Shown: positions 1 through 8,504 of the stretch, in pieces
How the letters are laid out: the number at the start of each line of letters is the position of its first letter
Position numbering within the stretch: the first letter of the stretch is position 1
Assembly: GCF_002812985.1 (NCBI RefSeq)
Contig: NZ_PGCP01000001.1
Span: 1-64,000 of the forward strand
From: Aeromonas lusitana
Lineage (GTDB): Bacteria; Pseudomonadota; Gammaproteobacteria; Enterobacterales; Aeromonadaceae
Reading direction: 5' to 3'
DNA length: 64,000 nucleotides
The notes under the pieces: generated by a model
Told to the model about the DNA's origin: nothing
Seen by the model: only the letters and a program-made list of their open reading frames with translations
The model's database searches: none
Position numbers and translations under genes: made by a program

Positions 1-17
1 ATGTGTATAAGAGACAG
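1..17. other. Sequencing-adapter remnant (transposase mosaic end)
   Basis: The first 17 bases equal the last 17 bases of the 19-base Nextera/Tn5 mosaic end AGATGTGTATAAGAGACAG. They are read as MCIRDS in one frame and as YKRQ in another, both well-known adapter artefacts in predicted proteins. The bases are not genomic. They mark the end of a contig, so the following gene lost its 5' part in assembly, not in the cell. Confidence 0.95.
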
Positions 18-1497
18 CGCCGGCCCCGAGCTCTTCTTCAACCTCGGCAACCGCTCCTTGGAGCAGGGCCCCTATGTGCGCCAGTTCCACTACCGGGAGG
101 CGGTGCGGACCTCGGATGTGGAGCTCAAAGACTACAGCTTCAAGACCCCGGCCTATGGCCTCTCCCACAAGCAGCGCGGCGCCGAGCTATCCCATCAGCG
201 CGATACCTACCAGCACTTCGACTCCCCGGGCCGCTACAAGCTGGACCCGAGCGGCAAGGCCTTTGCCCAGCACAGGCTCGACGCCCTGCGCAATGACGCC
301 GTCACAGGTCAGGGCAAATCCAACTGCGCGGCCCTGTTGCCGGGCCAGTATTTCTCCCTGACCGAACACCCGAATGGCAGTCTCAACGCCGACTGGCAAA
401 TCGTGCGCATCAGCCACACCGGCTCGCAGCCCCAGGCGCTGGAAGAGGAGGGGGGCAGTGGCCCCACCGTCTATCACAACGAATTCGGGGTGGTGAAGGG
501 GAGCACGACCTGGCGCGCACGCATCGGCAGCCCAGAGGCGCCCTTTAAGCCCATGGTGGACGGGCCGCAGATCGCGACCGTGGTGGGGCCGGAAGGGGAA
601 GAGATCTACTGCGACGAGCACGGCCGGGTGAAGCTGCAATTCCCCTGGGACCGCTACGGCTCGAGCAACGATCAGAGCTCCTGCTGGGTGCGGGTGAGTC
701 AGGGCTGGGCGGGCGGCCAGTACGGCATGATGACGATCCCGCGCATCGGCCACGAGGTGATCGTGAGTTTCCTCGAAGGAGACCCGGACCAGCCGATCAT
801 CACTGGTCGCACCTATCACGCCACCAACCGGCCCCCTTATGAGTTGCCAGCCAACAAGACTCGCACCGTGCTGCGCACTGAGACCCATCAGGGGGAGGGG
901 TTCAACGAGCTGAGATTCGAAGATCAGGCAGGCAAGGAAGAGATCTATATCCACGGCCAGAAAGACCTGAATCTGCTGATTGAAAATGATGCGGCCTGGC
1001 ATATCAAGCACGATGAGCATAGGGACATCGACAATGAACGGGTGACCCGGATCAAGGCCAATGATCACCTCACGGTAAATGGCGAGAAGCGGGATCACAT
1101 CAAGGGTGACTATTCGCTCACCGTGGATGCGTCCCTACATCAGAAGCTCGGGCAATCTCTCCTGGTGGAGGCGGGCACCGAGGCGCATCACAAGGCGGGC
1201 ATGAAGATAGTGATGGAGGCGGGCTCAGAGCTGACCCTGAAAGTGGGGGGCAGTTTTGTGAAAATTGACCCGAGCGGCGTCACCCTCAGCGGTGGCTCCA
1301 TCAAGATGAACTCCGGTGGCAGCCCGGGATCCGGCTCCGGCTGGGCGGGGCAGATGCCCATCCAGCCCGGAGCAGTTGAGGTGGTAGCCCCACCTCCTCC
1401 CATGGAGCCTGCGCGTCAAATCGCGACGCTGAAATCGGCGGAGCCGGTTTGTGAGATCTGTGAGCAGTTGGCGGCGCAAGAGGGAGCGGGGGGATGA
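18..1497 (+). CDS. vgrG: VgrG, type VI secretion spike protein (5'-truncated by contig end)
   Basis: VgrG trimers form the tip of the T6SS needle and carry effectors. About 493 residues remain; the missing part is the first portion of the gp27-like base. Visible are the gp5-like OB fold ([20 protein letters not shown], then the [17 protein letters not shown] and [19 protein letters not shown] blocks), followed by a beta-helix stalk with repeated short D/K/H-rich strands (residues about 310-430). A Gly/Ser/Pro-rich linker and a short Cys-containing tail follow. Such an extension after the stalk is where adaptors or effectors usually dock. The stop codon overlaps the next start (ATGA). The true 5' end lies outside the window. 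Confidence 0.93.
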
Positions 1498-2363
1498 TCT
1501 CTGCCCGAAATGGCGCCTTCCCCGACATAGAGTTGTCCGAGGGGGAGCAACTCTATCTGATGCTGGATGGAGCCCGTATTGACGGGGTGGAGCGCATGCT
1601 GTTCGAGCAAGTTGAGACCCCGGCCTATCAGCCCATCTATCTCTATTCCCCTTGGGACAGTCTGCGGGAAGTAAGCCCCTGCCTGGTCTGCGTGACCCCA
1701 ATTCTGTTGGAATGGTTCATAAAAAACCGTGATCCGTCATGGGGTTACCTGTTATCGTCTCGGCTTCCATTGCTATCCATGGCCGAGAAACTTCGCTCCT
1801 TGATCGAAGCGGAAAGCCCCTATGCCAGCCGGATCCTGCTCAAACTGGCGATGCCCGAAACCATGTGGCGTCTGTTCATGGATGATGAGCCCTGGCTGTG
1901 GCAGGGGGTGGATCAGGTATGGATCCCCATGCGGAGAGGAAGTGAGTGCCTCTGGTGGCACAAGAAGGCCAAACCCGAGCTGGATATTCCTGTTGGCACA
2001 AGATTCAGGCTTTCTGATCCCCAGTGGGAGCGTTTGGGTGAGGTGAGTTGGCTGCATGTTCTGGATGGGATCCGAGAGCATATGCTCACCTGGTTCCCTG
2101 ACCGCTGGCAGGAGCAGGCCGAGCCGGATCTCTGGTTGGCCCATTGGGCAGAGCAAGCCTACGGTATGGGGTTTGAAAGTGAGCGAGATCTGCTGTTGTT
2201 CTTCAATGTGCTTGGCTATCTCGGTAGTCATTGGTATGACGAAGAGGAACATCCAGGGCTCAAGATACTGATCACCCAGGCGTCGGCACAGACACCGTCA
2301 CAACGCATTGAACAAGCCGCCGAGCTGGCTGAAACATTGAGTAAGAAGGATCGAGACGCATGA
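1494..2363 (+). CDS. DUF4123-family T6SS effector adaptor/chaperone
   Basis: A 289-residue protein with no signal peptide or membrane segment. The N-terminal [12 protein letters not shown] block and the following region match the DUF4123 (Tap-1/TEC) pattern known from genes between vgrG and its cargo effector. These proteins bind the effector and load it onto the VgrG tip, and are not themselves secreted. The start overlaps the vgrG stop by 4 bases (ATGA), and its own stop overlaps the effector start in the same way, so the three are translationally coupled. Family assignment is by sequence pattern; the effector partner is inferred from position. Confidence 0.85.
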   Translation: MISARNGAFPDIELSEGEQLYLMLDGARIDGVERMLFEQVETPAYQPIYLYSPWDSLREVSPCLVCVTPILLEWFIKNRDPSWGYLLSSRLPLLSMAEKLRSLIEAESPYASRILLKLAMPETMWRLFMDDEPWLWQGVDQVWIPMRRGSECLWWHKKAKPELDIPVGTRFRLSDPQWERLGEVSWLHVLDGIREHMLTWFPDRWQEQAEPDLWLAHWAEQAYGMGFESERDLLLFFNVLGYLGSHWYDEEEHPGLKILITQASAQTPSQRIEQAAELAETLSKKDRDA

Positions 2364-5300
2364 GTTCGCCCAATCAAGCCGCCCAGTGTGCAAGCACGAC
2401 CAATGGCAAGAGCCCGGCAGGGGTCTGTCCGCTCAAGAACAAGAAGATTGCCATCATTCCGGTGCGTTATGCCTTGGATGAGCCGTTTTCCCCGCCACAA
2501 AAGCAGTCCCATCCAGTCCCCGCCGGAGCAGGATTTGTGGTTCCTCTCAAGTTAAAAGAGAGTGGTTATGCCTTGCGCCAACTGCGAGATGGCTGGCTCT
2601 ATGTGTATGACGAAAAGGCCAAGACATTCGATGAATATGAGATAAAAGGGGCGACTTTCATCAGCCAGAGCAAGGGGAGTAAGGGTCATCTGCTATACCC
2701 GGCGAGTCACACCCTCTCTCTCATTTATTCTCCCCAGCGCTGGACGGGGCGCATCAAGAAAGAAATGGGAAAAAACAGCAGCTTGCGTAGTGGCTGGATG
2801 CGACAAGTCAAACTGGGCAGCTTTGCCAGTACCATGAAGGCCCCCCATTGCGGCCTGCCCGATGTTCTCGACAAGGTTGCGGATCTGGGCATGCCAAACA
2901 AGGGATTTGTGCTCTCTTCGACACCACTTGCCAAGCCTGTGGAAGAGGACAAGCAGGGGATCAAATTGCTGGCACACAAACCTGCGGGTTCACCGGCCGC
3001 CAACAAGGCGGGCATACCGGATCCCAAAAGTGCCCTGGTAGTCGCCCTGGAGGATCCGCTGGCCGACCTTGCCGATCTTTCCATGAAGGTGAATCAACTG
3101 CTCGCCAAGCACGAAGCACTGCTGGGGAAAGATGATGCCACCATCAAGGCCAACAGCCACAAGCTGATGATGGCGGAAGTAACGCGCAATCTTGCCAAGG
3201 TGCGGCTCGACGAGAAGGAGTTGCCCGCCTCCGTCAGGGGCAATGTCGCCAAGACTCAGGCCTTTGAAGAGGCGCTGGATGATTATCTTGGGGATCGCTA
3301 CCTTGCCGACATGGAGAATATGACGGCAGAGCCAGGAATGGCGATGTTCAGTTCCCCTATGGAGAAACGAGCTGATGCCAAGCTGAAGATCCTGCGGGAA
3401 CAGTATGGTTTCAATCCATCTCACAAACTGGTCAGTCAATGGAAGGAGCGCGCCGCCTTCCAGGATGAAGTCAAGTGGAGCGGGCTCAATACCTTTATCA
3501 AGCAGTATCAGGTACCACTCAATGAGCTGGAGCTGGCGCTGACGCGTGCTCATGAAGACCTGTTCAACGGCGTGACCCGCCTCAAGGCCGATCCGTTGCC
3601 CTTTGGTCTGGACAATAGAACAGACAAGGGACAAGCCTATCTGCAGGTCCTGTTTGCCGAGGCTGGGCAGGCACTCTCTCTCAGCTGTCGCACGGAGGCC
3701 AGAAAGAAAGCGCTGGAAAAACTGCTTGGCGAAAAAAGCAGCGATAACTTGCTGGCGCTGGCCCCTTATGGCTTTGATATTGCGCTGTACAAGGGGCTGA
3801 GCGAACAGACGGTAGGCAATACCTGGCTCAGCACCTCGTCCGGCGACATGACGGCCTTTTTTAGCCGCATTGGTGAACTGGAAGCGCTACTGGGGGACGA
3901 GAGGCTCAAGCAGAAATCCTGGTTCCAGGCAGTGGAAGCCGTGATTGAAGCCATGAAAGTGGTTGGAAAATCTATGGCCAAGGGGGCACACGCCCAGATC
4001 ATGGCGGCCATCTTGCCCCACTCCTGGAAGAACAGCCTGGCAGGCAACCTCAGGCTGGTATTGCTGGAGTCCCTGCTCGGCGACCAGCCGCTGCAGGTCA
4101 ACCGAGACTATCGGATGCTCCACAGCCGCTTCCAGCAGAAGGTCTGGATTATTGTCAAAGAGATGTTGGCCATCAGCTCCCCCCCTCCCGGGCGCAGCAC
4201 CACAGTGAAGGCCATCAACGGTCAGCTAAAAACCTTGCAGCAACAGCTTGATACCCTGATTGCCAGCGAGATGCCTATGTTGGTCAAACTAAAAGGCGAT
4301 CTTTATCAGCAGCAGGCCAGACAATATATCAGCGACTATCTGGCGAGCGTGCGCAGCGGCGTGAGTCAACGCATCACGGCCATGAATGAGAGAGTACCCA
4401 ACCTAGCGACTTTTGGTGGGCTGGTAGCACTGCTCAACCTCTGGAATTTGACTGTAGTCATTGGCGGAACGGCGCAAAATGCCCAGTCCATCGGCAAGGA
4501 ACGGGCAAATATGCAGTTGGGATCGGCCTTTGCCTGGACGGGCAATGCCATCGCCGCGCTCTATCAGGGGGCTGTGTGGGAGAAAATCAAGATATCAAGT
4601 GCTGGAGATAAGGCGCTGACTTCATTATCAATAAAGGCGGCAAAAGATGGGGAGCATGGCGTCCTGGTTAGAGCCTTCTCTCTACGGATGTTGGCATTTG
4701 CTGGCCTCGGTATGGCAGCTGCAGGGGCAGAGATGTGGGACACTTTGCAGGCAACTCATGATCCCCTGATTAGTGGTATGGAGAAGACCCTCTCACAGAT
4801 GAAGATGGGCGTATTGGGCGGGCAGTTCTTTATTTTTTTTGCACAGATTGTGCAATTAGGTATCAATGGTTTACTGGGTTATTCATCCATCGGAGCCATC
4901 TGTGCAACTTGGATGGGCGTGGGGTTCTTTGTGCTGGGTGCTGCCTATCTGGTGTTGACTGTGCTGCTGAATATTTTTAAACGCTCGGATCTGGAGAAGT
5001 GGTTGCTGCAATCCACCTGGGGCAAGCAGCCTGCCAACTGGTCTGCCGAAGATGAGCTGGCTCGCTTTGAAATGCTGGTCAATAAGCCTGGGGCCAGTTT
5101 GACTGTGGTACGCACCGCACCTCAGGGTTGGCGGGACACGGGCCGTGCCCAATGGCAGTTGCAACTCTCACTACCCGCTCATTTGCGAGGGAAGACTATA
5201 GGACTGAACGTTATCGGTCAACCTTTGGCCAAGGCTGGGCAGATGGTGCCTGCGCAACCCCCAGAGGCACTTGCCACCTATCTGGCTGCAATGAAACCCA

Positions 5301-5533
5301 AGGTGATAGAAACACAACGTGGGCGCTGGGATGAACTGGTCTATACCTTGCCGCTGGGTGTCGATACCAATTCGGCCATCAAACTGGAACTGGGATATCT
5401 CGGGGGCATGATTCAGCGGGAGTTTATTTTCAAGGGCAGCAGTAGCAGTAGCGGTCCTGTTACATTGAATGGCAGTAGCGGTGATCTGGGTACCATGCCC
5501 GCGTTGGTGGTTGGCAAGTTGGGGAATAACTGA
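2360..5533 (+). CDS. VasX-like MIX-domain T6SS effector, predicted pore-forming
   Basis: A 1057-residue protein. The N-terminus has CPLKNKKIAIIPVRYALDE, typical of the VasX N-terminal/BTH_I2691 T6SS effector family. Residues 75-83, LRDGWLYVY, fit the central MIX motif (hRxGhhYhh). A long helical, Lys/Leu/Ala-rich middle follows. Hydrophobic segments lie at about 683-702, 773-790, 816-833 and 855-873, as expected for a colicin-like toxin that permeabilises the inner membrane of target cells. A soluble beta-rich tail ends in a Ser/Gly stretch. The gene sits between its DUF4123 adaptor (4-base overlap) and a membrane protein that is probably its immunity factor (TGATG overlap). Part of its C-terminus is repeated as a decayed fragment near 6.5 kb. 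Pore formation is inferred, not shown. Confidence 0.85.
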   Translation: MSSPNQAAQCASTTNGKSPAGVCPLKNKKIAIIPVRYALDEPFSPPQKQSHPVPAGAGFVVPLKLKESGYALRQLRDGWLYVYDEKAKTFDEYEIKGATFISQSKGSKGHLLYPASHTLSLIYSPQRWTGRIKKEMGKNSSLRSGWMRQVKLGSFASTMKAPHCGLPDVLDKVADLGMPNKGFVLSSTPLAKPVEEDKQGIKLLAHKPAGSPAANKAGIPDPKSALVVALEDPLADLADLSMKVNQLLAKHEALLGKDDATIKANSHKLMMAEVTRNLAKVRLDEKELPASVRGNVAKTQAFEEALDDYLGDRYLADMENMTAEPGMAMFSSPMEKRADAKLKILREQYGFNPSHKLVSQWKERAAFQDEVKWSGLNTFIKQYQVPLNELELALTRAHEDLFNGVTRLKADPLPFGLDNRTDKGQAYLQVLFAEAGQALSLSCRTEARKKALEKLLGEKSSDNLLALAPYGFDIALYKGLSEQTVGNTWLSTSSGDMTAFFSRIGELEALLGDERLKQKSWFQAVEAVIEAMKVVGKSMAKGAHAQIMAAILPHSWKNSLAGNLRLVLLESLLGDQPLQVNRDYRMLHSRFQQKVWIIVKEMLAISSPPPGRSTTVKAINGQLKTLQQQLDTLIASEMPMLVKLKGDLYQQQARQYISDYLASVRSGVSQRITAMNERVPNLATFGGLVALLNLWNLTVVIGGTAQNAQSIGKERANMQLGSAFAWTGNAIAALYQGAVWEKIKISSAGDKALTSLSIKAAKDGEHGVLVRAFSLRMLAFAGLGMAAAGAEMWDTLQATHDPLISGMEKTLSQMKMGVLGGQFFIFFAQIVQLGINGLLGYSSIGAICATWMGVGFFVLGAAYLVLTVLLNIFKRSDLEKWLLQSTWGKQPANWSAEDELARFEMLVNKPGASLTVVRTAPQGWRDTGRAQWQLQLSLPAHLRGKTIGLNVIGQPLAKAGQMVPAQPPEALATYLAAMKPKVIETQRGRWDELVYTLPLGVDTNSAIKLELGYLGGMIQREFIFKGSSSSSGPVTLNGSSGDLGTMPALVVGKLGNN

Positions 5534-6330
5534 TGGACAAGGTGAACGAGGCAATCGAGGTGAACGAGCAGGAAACCCCTTTTCATCTGCTACCGCAGGA
5601 AGAGCAACAGCGCATTATCGATGCCAATCAGAAGAGAGTGCGTGAGGCGCCGACCCTCCATGAATGGGATATCAGGGTTTCCACGCCATTAGCCTGGATT
5701 ATCATCATAATAACGAGCATCTTTTCGATACTATTTCTTGGGGGGGGGGGGCTGTTATTGACTGCAGGTGAGGATTGGAGCGTTGTTTATATTATGTTGG
5801 GCGTTACTGCTGTAATGATACCTTATTTTCGTTATTTGGTGATGGCGGATAAAAATTACAAATACCGACTCACTACAGAAGGTCTAATTGTGACTTATCA
5901 GGATGCCATCCCGGAGATTGCATACACCGTAGTCCGTGGTCTTGCTTGGTTGGGTGTACTTGTATGTATTATGGCCGTAGCCATATTAGGGCCGTTATCC
6001 TTGGTCGGTGCAGGTGGTATGGCTCTTTTTGCAATTTTCTTCACTGATTTCAAAAAGGAAGAACATATAGAATATACATTGTTCAATAAAAATAAAACCA
6101 ATGTGATTAAGGTGGTCAATAATGCAGCCTTCGTTCAATTCGAAACTATCCCGTTTGGTTACTCAGGCTTTGCAAATTTTTACTGCTATAAAAATGAATT
6201 AAAAGAAATATTGGCATCCTTGCTGCCAATATTAAATTGTCGAGAATATAGGGAATTTAAAACTATTTTGTCATTAAATAGAGCCCCTCACAGTTCTCTA
6301 AATGTAGGAGTACCAAGAAGGCTAGATTAG
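5533..6330 (+). CDS. Predicted membrane immunity protein for the upstream T6SS effector
   Basis: A 265-residue protein with hydrophobic segments at about 50-78, 83-103 and 135-165; the rest is polar. I recognise no named domain. Its place directly behind the VasX-like effector (start overlaps the effector stop by one base) and its membrane character match immunity proteins of pore-forming T6SS toxins such as TsiV2, which protect the producer's inner membrane. Base composition becomes clearly AT-richer along the gene than in its neighbours, common for toxin-immunity cargo. A run of 12 G encodes Gly-Gly-Gly-Gly in the first membrane segment; a one-base change there would shift the frame. The immunity role is inferred from context. 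Confidence 0.7.
   Translation: MDKVNEAIEVNEQETPFHLLPQEEQQRIIDANQKRVREAPTLHEWDIRVSTPLAWIIIIITSIFSILFLGGGGLLLTAGEDWSVVYIMLGVTAVMIPYFRYLVMADKNYKYRLTTEGLIVTYQDAIPEIAYTVVRGLAWLGVLVCIMAVAILGPLSLVGAGGMALFAIFFTDFKKEEHIEYTLFNKNKTNVIKVVNNAAFVQFETIPFGYSGFANFYCYKNELKEILASLLPILNCREYREFKTILSLNRAPHSSLNVGVPRRLD
5740..5751 (+). repeat. Poly-G tract (G12) inside the immunity gene
   Basis: Twelve consecutive G bases encode four Gly residues in the first transmembrane segment of the predicted immunity protein (codon about 70 of 265). Tracts of this length are prone to slipped-strand changes in cells and to indel error in sequencing. As written, the frame is open. Confidence 0.95.
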
Positions 6331-6670
6331 CTTATTCAGTAACAATCAAGATAGCGCTGTTTATTGGTAGAATCCTTCATTTTTATGTTCAGTTGTGGGT
6401 TGTTAATGAATAGGCTTGGGGGACGTTGGATTATGGTTTACTCGACTCGCACCTAATGGAAGCTGCTGCTCCCACTGCGGGCTCATTTGTGTGGACAGGC
6501 CATAAGGTTGAAGGTGAGCCGTGAACCTTTGGCCAAAGCTGGTCAGTTGGTGCCTGTGTATTCCAAAGAAGATATTGAGTACAGCTTGGCAGCCATACTG
6601 CCCAAGGTGATGGAACACGTTGTGCGGCCGTGATATTTCCTTGGTACCAGTATCTCTTCCTCTACAACAT
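6331..6670 (+). pseudogene. Decayed copy of the effector C-terminus
   Basis: This 340-base stretch has no intact gene. From 6448 to about 6610, one frame reads RT-stop-WKLLLPLRAHLCGQ..., then PLAKAGQLVP, and LAAILPKVME. These match in order and spacing RAQWQLQLSLPAHLRGK, PLAKAGQMVP and LAAMKPKVIE of the upstream effector (effector DNA about 5140-5310). An in-frame TAA and no start codon show it is not functional. The first 90 bases are AT-rich with nothing recognisable. The arrangement resembles remnants left when effector tails are exchanged or duplicated. Confidence 0.65.
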
Positions 6671-7588
6671 TCACATTGCCATCCTGTTCTGCATGATGGT
6701 GATTCGAAGTTGGCCGGGGAGCAGCCCAATCAGATGTTGCAGGCTTTTCTGGCGGGGATGGAGGCGGGTGGCGAGGCTGATACGGGTGGTAAGTGGCTCA
6801 GCTGCGATGGGGTGATAGCTGACGCCGTGGGGATGCAGCTCGCTTACCGATCGCGGGATGATGGCGACCCCGAAACCGGCCTGCACCATGCCGACGGTGG
6901 AGATCACCTGCGGGCTCTGACTGCCGAGGCGGGGGCTGAAGCCGGCCCGCTGGCAGCGCTGGGTGATGGCGTCGTGCAGCCCGGGACCGAGCTCTCGAGG
7001 GAACAGGATGAAGGGATCCTGCGCCAGCGCCTCAATGGGGATGGCGCCACTGCCGGCCAGCGGATGATGCGGGGGGAGGGCGATCAGCATCTCCTCCTCC
7101 TCGATCAGATGGTGGGCCAGTGCCGAGCTGCTGCTGCAGGGCAGGCGCAGGATGGCGGCATCCAGCTCCTCGTTCACCAGATCGCGCACCAGGTTGGGCA
7201 TGCTGTTCTCGATGGGGTGCAGGCTGACATCCGGCCAGGCTTGGCGAAAGTCGTGAATGAGTTGCAGCACACTCGGGTGCAGCACGGTGGAGCCGGCAAA
7301 GCCGAGGCGCAGCGAGCCCAGCTGGCCGCGAGCAATGCGCCTGGCCTTCTGCATGGCCTGCTCGGTCTGCGCCAGTATCCCCTTGGCATCCTGATAGAGG
7401 CTCAGCCCAGCCTCGGTCAGCTCCACACTGCGGGTCAGCCGGTGAAACAGCTGCGTGCCCACCTCCTGTTCGAATTTGCGGATCTGCTGGCTGAGTGGCG
7501 GCTGGGCCATGCCCAGCGCCTCGGCGGCGCGGGTAAAGCTCTGTTTGTCTGCCACGGCCACCAGGTAGCGCAGGTAACGGAATTCCAT
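6671..7588 (-). CDS. LysR-family regulator, probable activator of the acetoin genes (BudR/AlsR-like)
   Basis: A 305-residue LysR-type regulator. An N-terminal winged helix-turn-helix (MEFRYLRYLVAVADKQSFTRAAEALGMAQPPLSQQI, split here as the first ~36 residues) is followed by a linker helix and a periplasmic-binding-protein-like effector domain. It is divergent from budA across a 109-base gap, the classic layout of budR/alsR with the acetolactate genes. Those regulators respond to acetate or low pH and activate fermentation to acetoin. The target assignment is from position. The same N-terminal subgroup includes aromatic-catabolism regulators (BenM/CatM-like), so the ligand is not certain. Confidence 0.8.
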   Translation of the reverse strand: MEFRYLRYLVAVADKQSFTRAAEALGMAQPPLSQQIRKFEQEVGTQLFHRLTRSVELTEAGLSLYQDAKGILAQTEQAMQKARRIARGQLGSLRLGFAGSTVLHPSVLQLIHDFRQAWPDVSLHPIENSMPNLVRDLVNEELDAAILRLPCSSSSALAHHLIEEEEMLIALPPHHPLAGSGAIPIEALAQDPFILFPRELGPGLHDAITQRCQRAGFSPRLGSQSPQVISTVGMVQAGFGVAIIPRSVSELHPHGVSYHPIAAEPLTTRISLATRLHPRQKSLQHLIGLLPGQLRITIMQNRMAM

Positions 7589-7634
7589 ATCTGGTACGTC
7601 TCGAAGCTGATGGGTTTGGATATTGGTTTCAAAT

Positions 7635-7650
7635 CGTGATCTTGGTCACT
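7635..7650. promoter_or_regulatory. CRP-like palindrome in the regulator-budA intergenic region
   Basis: The sequence CGTGATCTTGGTCACT contains a perfect GTGA-N6-TCAC dyad, the core of a CRP site, centred about 55 bases before the budA start. It could instead be a LysR-type inverted repeat. The binding protein is inferred. Confidence 0.45.
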
Positions 7651-7697
7651 ATTGAATCCTGATTTGCCAACCTAACAGGATTAGAGGTGAAATCCAA

Positions 7698-8477
7698 ATG
7701 GAAACCAATTCGTCATGTGACTGCGCCATTGAGATAAGCCAGCAGTTTGCCCGCTGGCAGGCTCGCCAGGGGGGCGGCGAGGTCTACCAGAGCTCCCTGA
7801 TGAGTGCCCTGCTGGCGGGGGTTTACGAGGGGGAGACCACCATGGCCGACCTGCTGCGCCACGGTGACTTCGGCCTCGGGACCTTCAATCGGCTCGATGG
7901 CGAACTGATTGCCTTCGATCGTCAGATCCATCAGCTCAAGGCCGACGGTTCGGCCCGCCCGGCCAGGGCCGAGCAGAAGACCCCGTTTGCGGTGATTACC
8001 CACTTTCGCCCCTGTCTGCAGCGGCGCTTCGATCACCCGCTGAGCCGCGAGGAGATCCACCAGTGGGTGGATCGGTTGGTGGGCACCGACAACGTCTTCG
8101 TCGCCTTTCGGCTCGACGGCCTGTTCGAACAGGCGCAGGTACGCACCGTTCCCTGTCAGAGCCCTCCCTACAAGCCCATGCTGGAGGCCATCGAGGCCCA
8201 GCCGCTGTTCTCGTTCAGCCAGCGCCGCGGCACCCTGGTGGGCTTTCGTTGCCCGCCCTTCGTGCAGGGGATCAACGTGGCCGGCTATCACGAGCACTTC
8301 ATCACCGAGGATCGCCGGGGGGGCGGCCACATCCTCGACTACGCCATGGGCCACGGTCAGCTGCAGCTGTCGGTGGTGCAACACCTCAATATCGAGCTGC
8401 CCCGCAATCCGGCCTTTCAGCAGGCCGACCTCAATCCCGCCGATTTGGACCGCGCCATCCGCGCCGCCGAAGGCTGA
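7698..8477 (+). CDS. budA: Alpha-acetolactate decarboxylase
   Basis: Converts (S)-2-acetolactate to (R)-acetoin with CO2 release, the second step of the cytoplasmic butanediol/acetoin pathway. It has 259 residues, the family's usual length. The metal-binding region is clear: GYHEHFITEDRRGGGHILD, with the His-x-His pair and a later His that hold Zn. The start is fixed by a GAGGTGA ribosome site 7 bases before ATG. budB follows 27 bases downstream, so the two form an operon. No budC (acetoin reductase) is adjacent, so the local module ends at acetoin. Confidence 0.95.
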   Translation: METNSSCDCAIEISQQFARWQARQGGGEVYQSSLMSALLAGVYEGETTMADLLRHGDFGLGTFNRLDGELIAFDRQIHQLKADGSARPARAEQKTPFAVITHFRPCLQRRFDHPLSREEIHQWVDRLVGTDNVFVAFRLDGLFEQAQVRTVPCQSPPYKPMLEAIEAQPLFSFSQRRGTLVGFRCPPFVQGINVAGYHEHFITEDRRGGGHILDYAMGHGQLQLSVVQHLNIELPRNPAFQQADLNPADLDRAIRAAEG

Positions 8478-8504
8478 GCCCTTCGCTTAACAAGGAGTGA
8501 CATC

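Noticed and set aside
187-1098. Long open frame antisense to vgrG
   Set aside because: High-GC codon bias opens the opposite strand. The product has no recognisable domain and the sense frame is clearly VgrG.
6620-7639. Plus-strand open frame of 339 codons over the LysR gene
   Set aside because: It is the reverse of a well-formed LysR regulator, with a low-complexity His/Gln/Gly product.
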